Assembly: GCF_010731635.1 (NCBI RefSeq)
Contig: NZ_AP022583.1
Coordinates: 2,480,001 to 2,544,000 of the forward strand
Direction of reading: 5' to 3'
Length of the DNA: 64,000 nucleotides
Source of the DNA: Mycobacterium noviomagense
GTDB lineage: Bacteria; Actinomycetota; Actinomycetes; Mycobacteriales; Mycobacteriaceae
Shown piece after piece: positions 18,268 through 28,148 of this stretch. The notes beneath the pieces were generated by a model. It made no database searches. It saw only the letters and a program-made list of their open reading frames with translations, and was not told the DNA's origin. Made by a program: the position numbers and the translations under genes. Numbering within the stretch: the stretch's first letter is position 1; the number at the start of each line of letters is the position of its first letter.

Positions 18268-19665
18268 GTGAGCGTCCTGCTCTTCGGGGTTTCACACCGC
18301 AGTGCGCCGGTTTCGGTTCTAGAACAGCTGAGCACTGACGAATCCGACCAGATCAAGATCACCGACAGGGTGTTGCAGTCGCCGCTGGTGACCGAGGCGA
18401 TGGTGCTGTCCACCTGTAACCGGGTCGAGGTCTACGCCGTGGTGGACGCCTTCCACGGCGGCTTGGCGGTGATCGGGCAGGTGCTCGCCGACCACTCCGG
18501 TATGTCGCTGGGCGACCTGACCAAATACGCCTACGTCCGCTACAGCGAGGCCGCCGTCGAGCATCTGTTCGCCGTGGCCAGCGGCCTGGATTCGGCGGTG
18601 GTCGGCGAACAGCAGGTGCTTGGTCAGGTGCGACGGGCCTATGCCACCGCCGAAGCCAACCGCACAGTGGGCCGCGTGCTGCACGAGCTGGCGCAGCGCG
18701 CGCTGGCGGTCGGCAAGCGGGTGCACTCCGAGACCGCGATCGACGCCGCCGGCGCGTCGGTCGTGTCGGTCGCGCTGGGTATGGCCGACAGCAAGCTGGG
18801 GAACCTGAGAGGCAAGACCGCCGCGGTGATCGGCGCCGGCGCCATGGGCGCACTGTCCGCGGGACATCTGACCCGCGCCGGTATCGGACACGTCCACGTC
18901 GTCAACCGCTCGCTGCCGCGGGCGCAGCGGCTGGCCCGCAAGATCCGCGAGGCGGGCACCGCAGCCGAAGCGATGGGACTTGACCGGCTGCCCGTCGCGC
19001 TGGCCGGCGCCGACGTCGTGGTGAGCTGCACCGGGGCGGTGCGCCCAGTGGTGTCGCTGGCCGACGTCTACCACGCCCTGGCCGCTGCCCACCGCGACGA
19101 AAATGCCCAGCCGCTGGTCATCTGCGACCTCGGCATGCCCCGCGACGTCGACCCGGCGGTGGCCGGGCTGCCGGGCGTGTGGGTCGTCGACATGGAGCGC
19201 GTGCAGCGCGAGCCCTCGGCGCGCGCGGCGGCCGCCGACGCCGAGGCCGCCCGCCACATCGTCGCTGCCGAAGTGGCCACGTACTTGGCCGGCCAGCGGA
19301 TGGCCGAGGTCACCCCGACGGTGACCGCGCTGCGCCAACGGGCCGCCGACGTGGTCGACGCCGAGTTGCTGCGCCTGGAAAACCGGCTCCCGGGGCTTGA
19401 CGCCGCCCAGCGCGACGAGGTTGCCCGCACCGTGCGGCGTGTGGTGGACAAGCTGCTGCACGCGCCCACCGTGCGGATCAAGCAACTGGCCAGCGCGCCC
19501 GGCGGCGACAGCTACGCCGAGGCGCTGCGCGAGCTCTTCGAACTCGATCAGACAGCAGTCGACGCAGTCGCCACCGCAGGCGAATTACTCGACGTGACAA
19601 GTGAATTCGAAGCCGATACCACCCGCGCGGGGGGCACCGGTGGCCGACCCGCGTCTGCCGAGTAG
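18268..19665 (+). CDS. hemA: Glutamyl-tRNA reductase
   Basis: A 465-residue enzyme that reduces glutamyl-tRNA(Glu) to glutamate-1-semialdehyde, the first step of tetrapyrrole synthesis. The catalytic cysteine is C50 in [10 protein letters not shown]. An NADPH-binding region [17 protein letters not shown] and a C-terminal helical dimerisation domain ([13 protein letters not shown]) follow. GTG 18268 gives the expected N-terminus [13 protein letters not shown]. It starts a run of heme genes in pathway order except for hemL, which lies at 33.7 kb. The tail beyond residue 440 is variable. Confidence 0.97.
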   Translation: MSVLLFGVSHRSAPVSVLEQLSTDESDQIKITDRVLQSPLVTEAMVLSTCNRVEVYAVVDAFHGGLAVIGQVLADHSGMSLGDLTKYAYVRYSEAAVEHLFAVASGLDSAVVGEQQVLGQVRRAYATAEANRTVGRVLHELAQRALAVGKRVHSETAIDAAGASVVSVALGMADSKLGNLRGKTAAVIGAGAMGALSAGHLTRAGIGHVHVVNRSLPRAQRLARKIREAGTAAEAMGLDRLPVALAGADVVVSCTGAVRPVVSLADVYHALAAAHRDENAQPLVICDLGMPRDVDPAVAGLPGVWVVDMERVQREPSARAAAADAEAARHIVAAEVATYLAGQRMAEVTPTVTALRQRAADVVDAELLRLENRLPGLDAAQRDEVARTVRRVVDKLLHAPTVRIKQLASAPGGDSYAEALRELFELDQTAVDAVATAGELLDVTSEFEADTTRAGGTGGRPASAE

Positions 19666-19678
19666 CCGTTGGGCTGAC

Positions 19679-20605
19679 GTGATCCGGATAGGCACCCGGG
19701 GCAGCAGGTTGGCCACCACTCAGGCCGGTACCGTCCGCGACGCCCTCGTCGCCAATGGCCACGCCGCGGAGTTGGTGACGATCACCACCGAGGGCGACCG
19801 GTCCAGTGAACCCATCGCCACCCTGGGGGTCGGTGTGTTCACCACTGCGTTGCGCGAGGCCATCGAGGAGCGCCGCGTCGACGCCGCCGTGCACTCGCAC
19901 AAGGATTTGCCCACGGCCGACGACCCGCGGTTCGTGGTGGCAGCGATACCGCCGCGTGAAGACCCACGGGACGCCGTGGTGGCCCGCGATGGGCGGGTGC
20001 TGGCCGAGTTGCCGAGCGGCTCCGTGGTGGGCACCTCGTCCCCGCGGCGGGCCGCGCAGCTTAGAGCATTGGGTCTCGGTTTGGAAATCCGCCCCCTACG
20101 AGGCAACCTAGATACCAGGTTGAGCAGGGTAAGCAGCGGTGATCTTGACGCAGTCGTGGTGGCCCGGGCCGGTCTGGCCCGGTTGGGCCGCCTCGACGAC
20201 GTCACCGAGACGTTGGAGCCGGTGCAGATGTTGCCGGCGCCGGCTCAAGGTGCGCTCGCCGTCGAGTGCCGTGCCGATGACACGGAGCTGGCGGCACTGT
20301 TGGCGGAGCTCGACGACGCCGACACCCGCGCCGCGGTCACCGCGGAGCGGGCTCTGCTGGCCGAGCTGGAGGCAGGTTGCTCCGCACCGGTGGGTGCGAT
20401 CGCCGAGGTGGTCGAGTCCATCGACGAGGACGGCCGCGTCTTCGAGGAGCTGTCGCTGCGCGGCTGCGTGGCGGCGCTGGACGGATCCGACGTGATCCGC
20501 GCGTCCGGTATCGGCAGTCCCGATCGGGCCCGAGAGCTTGGGCTCTCGGTGGCCGCGGAACTGTTCGCGCTGGGTGCACGGGAACTCATGTCGGGCGCGC
20601 GGTGA
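19679..20605 (+). CDS. hemC: Porphobilinogen deaminase (hydroxymethylbilane synthase)
   Basis: 308 residues from GTG 19679. Earlier in-frame starts overlap hemA, but [19 protein letters not shown] at this GTG is the canonical N-terminus. It condenses four porphobilinogens into hydroxymethylbilane. The dipyrromethane-cofactor cysteine is in [17 protein letters not shown], and [20 protein letters not shown] and [10 protein letters not shown] are substrate-binding arginine motifs. It lies 13 bases after hemA and 35 before the hemD fusion gene. Confidence 0.96.
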   Translation: MIRIGTRGSRLATTQAGTVRDALVANGHAAELVTITTEGDRSSEPIATLGVGVFTTALREAIEERRVDAAVHSHKDLPTADDPRFVVAAIPPREDPRDAVVARDGRVLAELPSGSVVGTSSPRRAAQLRALGLGLEIRPLRGNLDTRLSRVSSGDLDAVVVARAGLARLGRLDDVTETLEPVQMLPAPAQGALAVECRADDTELAALLAELDDADTRAAVTAERALLAELEAGCSAPVGAIAEVVESIDEDGRVFEELSLRGCVAALDGSDVIRASGIGSPDRARELGLSVAAELFALGARELMSGAR

Positions 20606-20640
20606 GAGCAGCCGTGCGAGGAAGCAACGGGGAGTAGCAA

Positions 20641-22281
20641 GTGAGCGTGCGAGGGCGTAAGCCGAAGCCGGGCCGCATTATGTTTGTGGGCTCAGGCCCC
20701 GGAGACCCGGGCCTGTTGACGACGCGGGCGGCCAGCGTGCTGGCCAACGCCGCCCTGGTGTTCACTGACGCCGACGTGCCGGAGGCGGTACAGGCGATGA
20801 TCGGCACCGAGCTGCCGCCGGTGTCCGGGCCGGCGCCGGCCGACGCCGCAGGGGCCACCGAGTCCGAGGCCCCGACGGCGGTCGTGTCGGTCGGACCCGA
20901 CATCCGGCCCGCGCTGGGTGAACCCGCCGAGGTAGCCAAGACGTTGATCGCCGAGGCCCGTTCCGGAGCCGACGTGGTGCGGCTGGTCAGCGGTGATCCG
21001 CTGGAAGTCGATGCGGTGATCAGCGAGGTCAACGCCGTGGCACGGGCGCATCTGCAGTTCGAGATCGTGCCCGGGCTGGCCGCCAGCGCCGCGGTGCCGA
21101 CGTACGCGGGCCTGCCGTTGGGCTCGTCGCACACCGTCGCCGACGTGCGCGGCGACGTGGACTGGGCGGCGCTGGCCGCCGCCCCGGGGCCGCTGATCCT
21201 GCAAGCCACCGCCTCGCACCTGACCGACGCGGCGCGCACCCTGATCGACTACGGGCTGGCCGAATCGACGCCGTGCGTCGTCACCGCAGCCGGCACCACC
21301 TGCACCCAGCGCTCGGTGGAGACCACGCTGCATGCGCTGACCGACGGGGCCGTTCTGGGCGGCGCCGATCCGGCCGGGCCGCTGACCGGCCCGCTGGTCG
21401 CGACGATCGGCAAGACCGTCGCCAACCGCGCCAAGCTCAACTGGTGGGAAAGCCGCGCCCTGTACGGCTGGACGGTGCTGGTGCCCCGGACCAAAGACCA
21501 GGCCGGCGAGATGAGCGAACGGCTGGCGTCCTACGGCGCGCTGCCGATCGAGGTGCCGACCATCGCGGTCGAGCCGCCGCGCAGCCCCGCGCAGATGGAA
21601 CGGGCGGTCAAGGGCCTGGTCGACGGCCGCTTCCAGTGGGTGGTGTTCACCTCCACCAACGCCGTGCGCGCGGTGTGGGAGAAGTTCGGCGAATTCGGGC
21701 TCGACGCCCGCGCGTTCTCCGGGGTGAAGATCGCCTGCGTGGGCGAGGCCACCGCCGACCGGGTCCGCGCGTTCGGGGTCAGCCCCGAGCTGGTGCCCTC
21801 GGGCGAGCAGTCGTCGCTGGGCCTGCTCGACGAATTCCCGCCGTACGACAGCGTTTTCGACCCGGTGAACCGGGTATTGCTGCCGCGTGCCGACATCGCC
21901 ACCGAGACACTGGCCGAGGGACTGCGGGAACGCGGCTGGGAGATCGAGGACGTCACCGCGTATCGCACCGTGCGGGCTGCGCCGCCGCCGGCGGAGACCC
22001 GCGAAATGATCAAGACCGGTGGTTTCGACGCGGTGTGCTTCACGTCGAGTTCGACCGTGCGCAACCTGGTCGGGATCGCCGGCAAGCCGCACGCGCGGAC
22101 CATCGTCGCCTGCATCGGACCCAAGACGGCCGAAACCGCCGCGGAGTTCGGCCTGCGGGTCGACGTGCAGCCGGAGACCGCCGCGGTGGGTCCCTTGGTC
22201 GATGCGCTGGCCGAGCATGCCGCCCGGCTGCGCGCCGAGGGCGCGCTGCCACCGCCACGTAAGAAGAGCCGCAGGCGCTAG
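20641..22281 (+). CDS. hemD: Fusion of uroporphyrinogen-III methyltransferase-like and uroporphyrinogen-III synthase domains
   Basis: A 546-residue two-domain protein (Rv0511-like). Residues 1-265 resemble a CobA/CysG-type tetrapyrrole methylase ([51 protein letters not shown]) with a low-complexity insert near 55-85. Residues 275-540 are the HemD fold ([57 protein letters not shown]) that closes hydroxymethylbilane to uroporphyrinogen III. Whether the methylase half is active for siroheme or B12 is not clear. GTG 20641 follows a GGGGAG ribosome site. Confidence 0.95.
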   Translation: MSVRGRKPKPGRIMFVGSGPGDPGLLTTRAASVLANAALVFTDADVPEAVQAMIGTELPPVSGPAPADAAGATESEAPTAVVSVGPDIRPALGEPAEVAKTLIAEARSGADVVRLVSGDPLEVDAVISEVNAVARAHLQFEIVPGLAASAAVPTYAGLPLGSSHTVADVRGDVDWAALAAAPGPLILQATASHLTDAARTLIDYGLAESTPCVVTAAGTTCTQRSVETTLHALTDGAVLGGADPAGPLTGPLVATIGKTVANRAKLNWWESRALYGWTVLVPRTKDQAGEMSERLASYGALPIEVPTIAVEPPRSPAQMERAVKGLVDGRFQWVVFTSTNAVRAVWEKFGEFGLDARAFSGVKIACVGEATADRVRAFGVSPELVPSGEQSSLGLLDEFPPYDSVFDPVNRVLLPRADIATETLAEGLRERGWEIEDVTAYRTVRAAPPPAETREMIKTGGFDAVCFTSSSTVRNLVGIAGKPHARTIVACIGPKTAETAAEFGLRVDVQPETAAVGPLVDALAEHAARLRAEGALPPPRKKSRRR

Positions 22282-22293
22282 TGGTTGCCGGGC

Positions 22294-22359
22294 GGCCGAG
22301 CGTGCGTGTTTGCACACCGACACGCCGTCGGCGCTGGCATTCTGCGCACGCTCGCGGCC
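22294..22359. repeat. Palindromic hairpin in the hemD-hemB gap
   Basis: GGCCGAGCGTGCG (22294-22306) and CGCACGCTCGCGGCC (22345-22359) are complementary apart from a two-base bulge. An inner CCGAC/GTCGG pair (22317-22331) extends the fold. It occupies most of the 91-base gap between hemD and hemB and ends 13 bases before the hemB ATG. It may be an interspersed palindromic repeat, a processing site or an attenuator. Confidence 0.6.
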
Positions 22360-22372
22360 ATGGAGGCGCGCG

Positions 22373-23362
22373 ATGAACGCGGGCGCATACCCGCGGCAGC
22401 GTCCGCGTCGGCTTCGCTCGACTCCGGCGATGCGTCGGCTGGTAGCCCAAACCTCGCTGGAGCCAAGGCATTTGGTGCTGCCGATGTTTGTCGCCGACGG
22501 CATCGACGAGCCCCGCCCGATCGCCTCGATGCCCGGCGTCGTGCAGCACACCCGCGAGTCGCTGCGGGCCGCCGCCGCCGCCGCGGTGGCGGCCGGAGTG
22601 GGCGGGCTGATGCTGTTCGGCGTTCCGCGCGACGAGGACAAGGACGCGTCGGGGTCGGTCGGGACCGACCCGGACGGCATCCTCAATGCCGCGCTGCGCG
22701 ATTTGGCCAAGGATCTCGGGGACGCCACCGTGCTGATGGCCGATACGTGCCTGGACGAGTTCACCGACCACGGGCACTGCGGTGTCCTGGACGCCTCAGG
22801 GCGGGTTGACAATGACGCCACCTTGGCCAGATATTCGGAACTGGCTGTGCGGCAAGCTGATTCGGGTGCTCATGTGGTCGGGCCGAGCGGGATGATGGAC
22901 GGTCAGGTGGCCGCGATCCGCGACGGCCTGGACGCCGCCGGCCATACCGACGTGGTGATCCTGGCGTATGCGGCCAAGTTCGCGTCGGCGTTTTACGGCC
23001 CGTTCCGTGAGGCGGTGAGCTCGAGCCTGTCGGGTGACCGCCGCACTTATCAGCAGGAGCCCGGCAACGCCCGCGAGGCGCTGCGCGAGGTGGAGCTAGA
23101 CCTCGACGAGGGCGCCGACATCGTGATGGTCAAACCCGCGATGGGCTACCTCGACGTCGTGGCCGCCGCGGCGGCTATTTCGCCGGTGCCGGTGGCCGCT
23201 TACCAGGTGTCGGGGGAGTACGCGATGATCTCGGCGGCGGCCGCCAACGGGTGGATCGACCGGCGCGCCGCCGTGCTGGAGTCGCTGACCAGCATCCGGC
23301 GAGCCGGCGCCGACATCGTGCTGACGTATTGGGCCGCTGAGGCGGTGGCCTGGCTGTCGTGA
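22373..23362 (+). CDS. hemB: Delta-aminolevulinic acid dehydratase (porphobilinogen synthase)
   Basis: 329 residues from ATG 22373, preceded by GGAGG; the frame is open upstream, but [19 protein letters not shown] is the normal N-terminus. It condenses two aminolevulinates to porphobilinogen. The two Schiff-base lysines lie in [14 protein letters not shown] and [13 protein letters not shown]. Metal-site sequence reads [18 protein letters not shown]. Family length is normal. Its TGA overlaps the start of the next membrane protein gene (GTGA). Confidence 0.97.
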   Translation: MNAGAYPRQRPRRLRSTPAMRRLVAQTSLEPRHLVLPMFVADGIDEPRPIASMPGVVQHTRESLRAAAAAAVAAGVGGLMLFGVPRDEDKDASGSVGTDPDGILNAALRDLAKDLGDATVLMADTCLDEFTDHGHCGVLDASGRVDNDATLARYSELAVRQADSGAHVVGPSGMMDGQVAAIRDGLDAAGHTDVVILAYAAKFASAFYGPFREAVSSSLSGDRRTYQQEPGNAREALREVELDLDEGADIVMVKPAMGYLDVVAAAAAISPVPVAAYQVSGEYAMISAAAANGWIDRRAAVLESLTSIRRAGADIVLTYWAAEAVAWLS

Positions 23363-24027
23363 CGGATCCGCAGCGGTGGCCAGAGCCGCCAGCCCCGCAT
23401 GAGCCGGAGCCGCCGGCACCGCATGAGCCGTCGATTCCGCCTGAGCCGCATGGCCCGTCGTCGCCTCCAAACCCGCATGGTCCGTCGTCGCCTCCGGACC
23501 CGCAGGGCCCCTCGTCGCCGCCGGAGCCGCCACGCTGGCCGGGTACGCCGCCCGGACCGCCCGGATGGCCCACACCTCCTGGTGCACCCGGGGGCCCCAC
23601 CCCGCCCGGTGCGCCGACCCCGCCCGAGCGGCCTTCGCGTCCGGTGGACGTCGATACCGGCTTTTGGCTGTGGCTGACCGCGCTGCCGCTGCTGGTGGTC
23701 GGCTATGTCGTGGACATGCTCGCCTCGCACATCGGTCACGGGTCGCCGGTGCTTTACGCCGCCTCCGGGTTGCTCACGGCCGTTGTGCTGGTGATCGTCG
23801 TAACGTTTCTGCTGCTGATGCGCGCCGGGTATCGCTGGGCCCGCACCCTGCTGACCGGCGGTGGGGTGGCCACCGTCGTCTACGTGGTGAGCCGGTTGTT
23901 CAGCGGGGAGTGGCCACCGGTCGTGGCCGTGGTTTGCGCGGTGAGCGGCATCGTGGGCTCGGTGTTGATCGCCGGCGGTGTTGTGCTGCTGCACCGCCGA
24001 GACGCCCACAACTACTTCACTCGGTGA
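23359..24027 (+). CDS. Membrane protein with proline-rich repeat N-terminus
   Basis: A 222-residue protein. The first 95 residues are almost entirely Pro, Glu, His, Ser and Gly with short repeats (EPPAPHEP twice, and [14 protein letters not shown] three times). Four hydrophobic segments follow at about 100-122, 128-152, 158-178 and 185-210, ending with [12 protein letters not shown]. The start overlaps the hemB stop, so it is translated with the heme genes. I do not recognise a named family; Pro-rich cytoplasmic tails of this kind often bind partner proteins. It seems extra relative to the hemB-Rv0513-Rv0514 order of M. tuberculosis. Confidence 0.8.
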   Translation: MTDPQRWPEPPAPHEPEPPAPHEPSIPPEPHGPSSPPNPHGPSSPPDPQGPSSPPEPPRWPGTPPGPPGWPTPPGAPGGPTPPGAPTPPERPSRPVDVDTGFWLWLTALPLLVVGYVVDMLASHIGHGSPVLYAASGLLTAVVLVIVVTFLLLMRAGYRWARTLLTGGGVATVVYVVSRLFSGEWPPVVAVVCAVSGIVGSVLIAGGVVLLHRRDAHNYFTR

Positions 24028-24115
24028 ATAGGATCCGAGCTTCAGCTGCAGCACGTCGCAACGAGGTGGCCTGCCTACTCCGCGGCACCGGCACCGGCGT
24101 TACGCTGAGCCAACC

Positions 24116-24676
24116 ATGAGCGCAGCCGAACAATCTGGCACCGATCGCGAACCCAAGCGGTTGTTCTACGAGCCCGGCGCCACCTGGTACTGGGTGTTGG
24201 CCGGTCCTGCCACGGCGCTGGCCATGCTGTTCATCGAGAAATCCGCCGGCTACGGGTGGCAGGTAGTGGTCCCGCTGGTCTTTTTGGTACTGGTGTCCGG
24301 ATTCCTTGCCATACAGGTCAAAGCGGCTCGTATCCATACCTCAGTCGACTTGACCGAACAGACCCTGCGCCAAGGCACCGAGACCATCAACGTGGCCGAG
24401 ATCGTCAAGGTCTATCCGGAAGCGGAGCATGCGCCGGACTCCGGGGAACCGCTGCAGCGCTGGCAGACAGCGCGGGCACTTGGGGAGCTGGTCGGGGTGC
24501 CACGCGGCCGGGTCGGCATCGGTCTCAAGCTCACCCACGGGCGCATCGCACAGGCCTGGGCACGACGGCACCGGCACCTGCGCGCGGCGCTCACGCCATT
24601 GGTCGAGGAGCGCGTCGGCCCCGACGGGTTCGACGACCCGCAAGATCACGGCGACGACGCCGGGTCGAAGTGGTGA
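24116..24676 (+). CDS. Conserved membrane protein (Rv0513-like, DUF3093-type)
   Basis: A 186-residue protein with two adjacent transmembrane segments (about 26-46 and 51-70), followed by a soluble domain with GVPRGRVGIGLKL and ARALGEL motifs. The layout (FYEPGATWYWVLAGP before the first helix) resembles actinobacterial DUF3093 proteins and Rv0513; that family name is from memory. A TACGCT -10-like hexamer lies nine bases before ATG 24116. It is coupled to the next gene by a GTGA overlap. Confidence 0.8.
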   Translation: MSAAEQSGTDREPKRLFYEPGATWYWVLAGPATALAMLFIEKSAGYGWQVVVPLVFLVLVSGFLAIQVKAARIHTSVDLTEQTLRQGTETINVAEIVKVYPEAEHAPDSGEPLQRWQTARALGELVGVPRGRVGIGLKLTHGRIAQAWARRHRHLRAALTPLVEERVGPDGFDDPQDHGDDAGSKW

Positions 24677-24924
24677 GTGCCCGCAGTCGCGCGGTCACAG
24701 AACTCGCAATCGCTTGCGCCGCAGTCCTGGGTTGCGCGCTGAGCTGGTCGCAGGTCCGATCCACCGTGCAGGTCGCCCCAGTCGCCGAGGGCCAGCCCGT
24801 CACCACGTCGGTGGTCTACGATCCTCCGCTGTTGCTGTTGACGTTGCTGCTGGCCACCGTCGCCGGGGTGCTCGCCGTCGTCGGCGCCGCCCGGCTGCGG
24901 CGAGCGCAGAAAAGCGACGAATAA
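24673..24924 (+). CDS. Small two-helix membrane protein (Rv0514-like)
   Basis: GTG 24673, overlapping the stop of the preceding gene, opens an 83-residue frame: MSARSRAVTELAIACAAVL begins the first hydrophobic segment and LLLLTLLLATVAGVLAVVGA is the second, ending in a basic RLRRAQKSDE tail. Size, topology and place match Rv0514. Longer frames reading through here are in the wrong phase for the upstream gene. Function unknown. Confidence 0.78.
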   Translation: MSARSRAVTELAIACAAVLGCALSWSQVRSTVQVAPVAEGQPVTTSVVYDPPLLLLTLLLATVAGVLAVVGAARLRRAQKSDE

Positions 24925-24927
24925 CGT

Positions 24928-27099
24928 TCAGCGGCCGGCCAAAGCGCGGTCGGCCAGCGCGCCGATCACCGGTGCCAGCGTCTGCGCGTACTCGATCGTC
25001 ACGTGGTTGTCGTCGCGGTACACCAGGTCGTTGCCGACGATCGCCGGGCAGCGCTCACGGGTGCAAAACAGCTCGGTCAGGTCGGCGTAGCGGCCGCCGC
25101 CGGCGGTCGTTGCCGCCTGTTCCGCGGCGATGCCGGCGTCGTTGACCGCACTCGACCGCGGCGGCGAGCACGCGGTGGCGTCATCGAGGTGAGCCGACAG
25201 GCAGGTCGGCACCGTCGAATGCGGGTCGGGAATCGGCCCTAGCACAAGCACGTTCGCGCCCGTCGCGAGCAGCTGTGCCACCATGCGGGTGATGCCGTCG
25301 ATCCATGCCGGGTCGTAGGACGTAAAGCCGAAGTCCGCGCCGTAGCGCCGCGACATGCTCACCACGATCAGCCGTGGATGCTCGGCCCGTAGCCGGGCCA
25401 TGATGTCGGCGCGCCACTGCTCGCATTCGGTGTACTGGCGGCCCAGATACGGGCTGGTGATCGGCAGGTCCATCAGCGGGCAGGTCACCTTGCCCAGCGT
25501 CTCCAACCGCCAGTGCCGTTGCTCGGCGAGCTGCGCCAAGGCCGGGTTCCACATCGCGGCATGCGAATCGCCGGCCAGCGCCACGGTGGTCGGCGACGCA
25601 AGATCGCCTGTGGCGCATTCGCTTTGGCCGACATCCCGCCACGAGCGCACGCAGCCGTTGACGAACACCGCCGGCTTGTCGGCCGGCGCTTCGGCAAGCG
25701 GCGGGGTGAGATTCGACGGCACCGCTTTGAGGCCGGCCGACGCGGCGACCGCAGCCTGCGCCTGCGCGAACCCCTGCTGCACGGCCGCGTCACGGGGGTC
25801 GACAGGGCTCGCCGCCGGCGGCGTCGTCACGCTGATCTTCGGTGCCGCGGCCGCCATCCCGCGACCGACCGGAACCGGCACGAGGATCAGCAGGATTACG
25901 CCGGCGCAGACGGCGACCGCGGTGGCCGCCGCGCCGAGCGCCAGGCTGCGGGCCGCCGATCGGCGGATGGGAGCGACGAAACGAGCGGGGTTCTCGACCA
26001 GGTGCAGCGTCAGCACCGCCAACCCGGCGGAGACGATCACCGCCGCGAGCTTGCCCGCCAAGCCCGAAGCCGAACCCAGCAGCGGCGGCATCAGCAGCAG
26101 CACCGGCCAGTGCCAGAGGTACCAGGAGTAGGACACCCGCCCGATCGCGCGCATCCCCGGCAGCGACAGCACCCGACCGGCGCCCAGCCGGCTTTCGGCG
26201 CATCCGGCGCCGATCACCAGCGCCGTGCCCAGCACCGGCAGCAGCCCAGCGGTCCCCGGGTAGGGCGTGGCCGCACCCAGCACGTGGCAGGTCAGCAGGA
26301 TCAGCGCCAGCCCGCCCCATCCCGCGATCGCCGCGGGCAGCGCGGGCAGTCTCCGCCACTGCCCGGCCGAAAGCGCCACCAAACCGCCTGCCGCCAACTC
26401 CCAGGCCCGGGTCGGCAGCGAGAAGAACGCCCACGGCGGCGACGTGTGCGTCCAGGCCAGCTCCACGGCGAACGACACCGCCGCCACAACCAGCAGCACC
26501 ACCAGATACGGGTTCAGCCTCGACGGCGCCCGGACACCGGGCCGGCGGATCAGCCACGCCGTCCCGATGATCAACGCCGGCCATAGCAGATAGAACTGCT
26601 CTTCCACCCCCAGCGACCAATAGTGCTGAAACGGCGACGGCGGGGTGTCGGCGGCCAAATAGTCGGTGCCGTGGACAGCGAAGCGGTAATTGCCGACATA
26701 CAGCGCGCTGGCGATGCCGTCCCCGATGACGCTTCGAGCCTGCAGCGGCGGCAGCAGTAGCGCCGAGCCGATCGCGGTGGCCACGCCGACCGTCGCCGCA
26801 GCCGGCAGCAACCGTCGGGCGCGGGCCCCGTAGAAGCGGCCCAACCGAACGGTCCCCGCCGCGGTCACTTCGCGCCACAGCATTCCGGTGATCAGGAACC
26901 CGGAGATCACGAAGAAGACGTCGACACCCACATACCCGCCGCTGACGCCGGGCACGTCGGCATGGAACAGCACTACGGCGACCACCGCCACTGCGCGCAG
27001 ACCCTCGATATCGAGGCGAAATCCCGGCTTCCGTTCGCGCCGCGCCGGCTCGAGCGCGTGGCGCCGGCTGATCGTGTCGGTCTGCGGCAATGTCACCAC
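24928..27099 (-). CDS. Membrane O-acyltransferase with C-terminal SGNH domain (OafA/YrhL type)
   Basis: A 723-residue protein. Residues ~25-400 form an acyltransferase-3 domain with about ten membrane segments and motifs RLDIEGLRAVAVVAVVLFHA, GGYVGVDVFFVISGFLI and HYWSLGVEEQFYLLWP. The last ~250 residues are an exported SGNH hydrolase-like domain with Ser in ALAGDSHAAMWNP and the Asp/His pair in RDDNHVT. Such proteins O-acetylate or succinylate envelope polysaccharides or lipids. It ends three bases from the convergent small membrane protein gene. The GTG chosen gives MVTLPQTD; alternative starts cannot be excluded. Confidence 0.92.
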   Translation of the reverse strand: MVTLPQTDTISRRHALEPARRERKPGFRLDIEGLRAVAVVAVVLFHADVPGVSGGYVGVDVFFVISGFLITGMLWREVTAAGTVRLGRFYGARARRLLPAAATVGVATAIGSALLLPPLQARSVIGDGIASALYVGNYRFAVHGTDYLAADTPPSPFQHYWSLGVEEQFYLLWPALIIGTAWLIRRPGVRAPSRLNPYLVVLLVVAAVSFAVELAWTHTSPPWAFFSLPTRAWELAAGGLVALSAGQWRRLPALPAAIAGWGGLALILLTCHVLGAATPYPGTAGLLPVLGTALVIGAGCAESRLGAGRVLSLPGMRAIGRVSYSWYLWHWPVLLLMPPLLGSASGLAGKLAAVIVSAGLAVLTLHLVENPARFVAPIRRSAARSLALGAAATAVAVCAGVILLILVPVPVGRGMAAAAPKISVTTPPAASPVDPRDAAVQQGFAQAQAAVAASAGLKAVPSNLTPPLAEAPADKPAVFVNGCVRSWRDVGQSECATGDLASPTTVALAGDSHAAMWNPALAQLAEQRHWRLETLGKVTCPLMDLPITSPYLGRQYTECEQWRADIMARLRAEHPRLIVVSMSRRYGADFGFTSYDPAWIDGITRMVAQLLATGANVLVLGPIPDPHSTVPTCLSAHLDDATACSPPRSSAVNDAGIAAEQAATTAGGGRYADLTELFCTRERCPAIVGNDLVYRDDNHVTIEYAQTLAPVIGALADRALAGR

Positions 27100-27168
27100 C
27101 TTCGTGGCCGGTCCGGCGTGGGTGTCATTGTTCTCGAAGTGATGGCGCCGCGGCGCCCGTCCCCGGCT

Positions 27169-28026
27169 TTATGAGGCCAGCCAGGTCAGCTCCCCCGGCA
27201 GTTGCTCGCGCCAAAACGATACGTCATGCCCGCCCGCAGAGAAGCTACCGGACGGGGGTGTCCGCAGCTGAGCGACGAATTGCCGGGTGGCCGGGCAGAA
27301 CCGGTCGCTGGTGCCGCAGTCGACCCGGATCGGGATCGAGGCCAGCGCCGGCAGGCCGAACACGTTGTTGCGCACCCAGTCGTCGTAGCTGTCGAACGCC
27401 CCTGGGGTGCTGGCGCTGTATGTCGTCCACAGCGCGGGGCTGACGGCGCAGATCCCGGCCGTGCGTGCCGGGCCGAGCCGGGCGCCCAACAGCAGCGCGC
27501 CGTAGCCGCCCATCGACCAGCCGAGAAACCCTACCCGCGAGATGTCCAGCCCTTTGCTCGCCAGCATCGGCAACAGCTCGCCCAGCACCATCGCTCCGGA
27601 GTCGTGCCCGTCGGCGCGCCGATGCCAGTAGGTGTTGCCCCCGTCGACGCCGACCACCGCGAACCCGGGGTGCCCTGCCTTGACCAGCTGGGCCAGCACG
27701 TCTTCGACGCCGAGGTCGATCACGGTGTTGGCGTTGCCGTCCTTGCCGTGCAACGCGATCACCGGCCGCAGCGGCCCGGTGGGACCAGGTGGCAGCGCCA
27801 TCACCCAGTTGGTTGTCATGCCGCCCCGCGCCGTCGACACGAACGAGCCGGACAGCCGCGTCGGCGATGTGGCGCCCGCCACCGGCTCGAACGGCGAGGG
27901 AGAAGTGGCGGCTTCGCCTGGGTCCAGCAGCGCGTTCACCGCCCAGGTGGCCGTCGCGCCCGCGACGGCGCCGATGCCCAGACGCAGTGCGGCGCGGCGG
28001 CTCAGCTGGGGCATGAGCGTGATCAT
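27169..28026 (-). CDS. Tat-exported alpha/beta-hydrolase, esterase D-like
   Basis: A 285-residue protein with a twin-arginine signal (SRRAALRLG followed by a hydrophobic stretch), so it is likely exported folded. The mature part is an alpha/beta-hydrolase like mycobacterial antigen-85/S-formylglutathione-hydrolase-type esterases: VIALHGKDGNA, nucleophile serine in GFLGWSMGGYGA, an acid in RVDCGTSDRFC and histidine in FSAGGHDVSFW. It lies just downstream of the acyltransferase gene on the same strand and corresponds in place to Rv0519c. The two may act together on an envelope ester; this is inference. Confidence 0.85.
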   Translation of the reverse strand: MITLMPQLSRRAALRLGIGAVAGATATWAVNALLDPGEAATSPSPFEPVAGATSPTRLSGSFVSTARGGMTTNWVMALPPGPTGPLRPVIALHGKDGNANTVIDLGVEDVLAQLVKAGHPGFAVVGVDGGNTYWHRRADGHDSGAMVLGELLPMLASKGLDISRVGFLGWSMGGYGALLLGARLGPARTAGICAVSPALWTTYSASTPGAFDSYDDWVRNNVFGLPALASIPIRVDCGTSDRFCPATRQFVAQLRTPPSGSFSAGGHDVSFWREQLPGELTWLAS

Positions 28027-28133
28027 GCCGGGGCGCAGAGCGCTGCCCGCAATGGCACGCCGGATCAGTTATGACACCGTGACCGTCGGCCAGCTGCTCG
28101 CACTACCCCGGGATTGGTACAAAGTTCGAAATA

Positions 28134-28148
28134 TGTAACACTGTTGCA
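28134..28148 (+). promoter_or_regulatory. Putative TetR-type operator overlapping a leaderless promoter
   Basis: TGTAAC-ACT-GTTGCA (28134-28148) is an inverted repeat with one mismatch. It contains an AACACT hexamer (28137-28142) placed six bases before the GTG start at 28149, so binding here would block the promoter. The operon below ends in a TetR gene, which suggests autoregulation. Confidence 0.5.

Noticed and set aside
20692..22821. Minus-strand open frame of about 700 codons opposite hemD and hemB
   Set aside because: It lies antisense to two well-recognised enzymes and has the Arg/Gly/His-rich composition of a third-position GC shadow.
28134..28148. KstR box at the DUF2236 operon
   Set aside because: The AAC and GTT half-sites are three bases apart, not two as in the KstR motif; a different TetR-type regulator is more likely.
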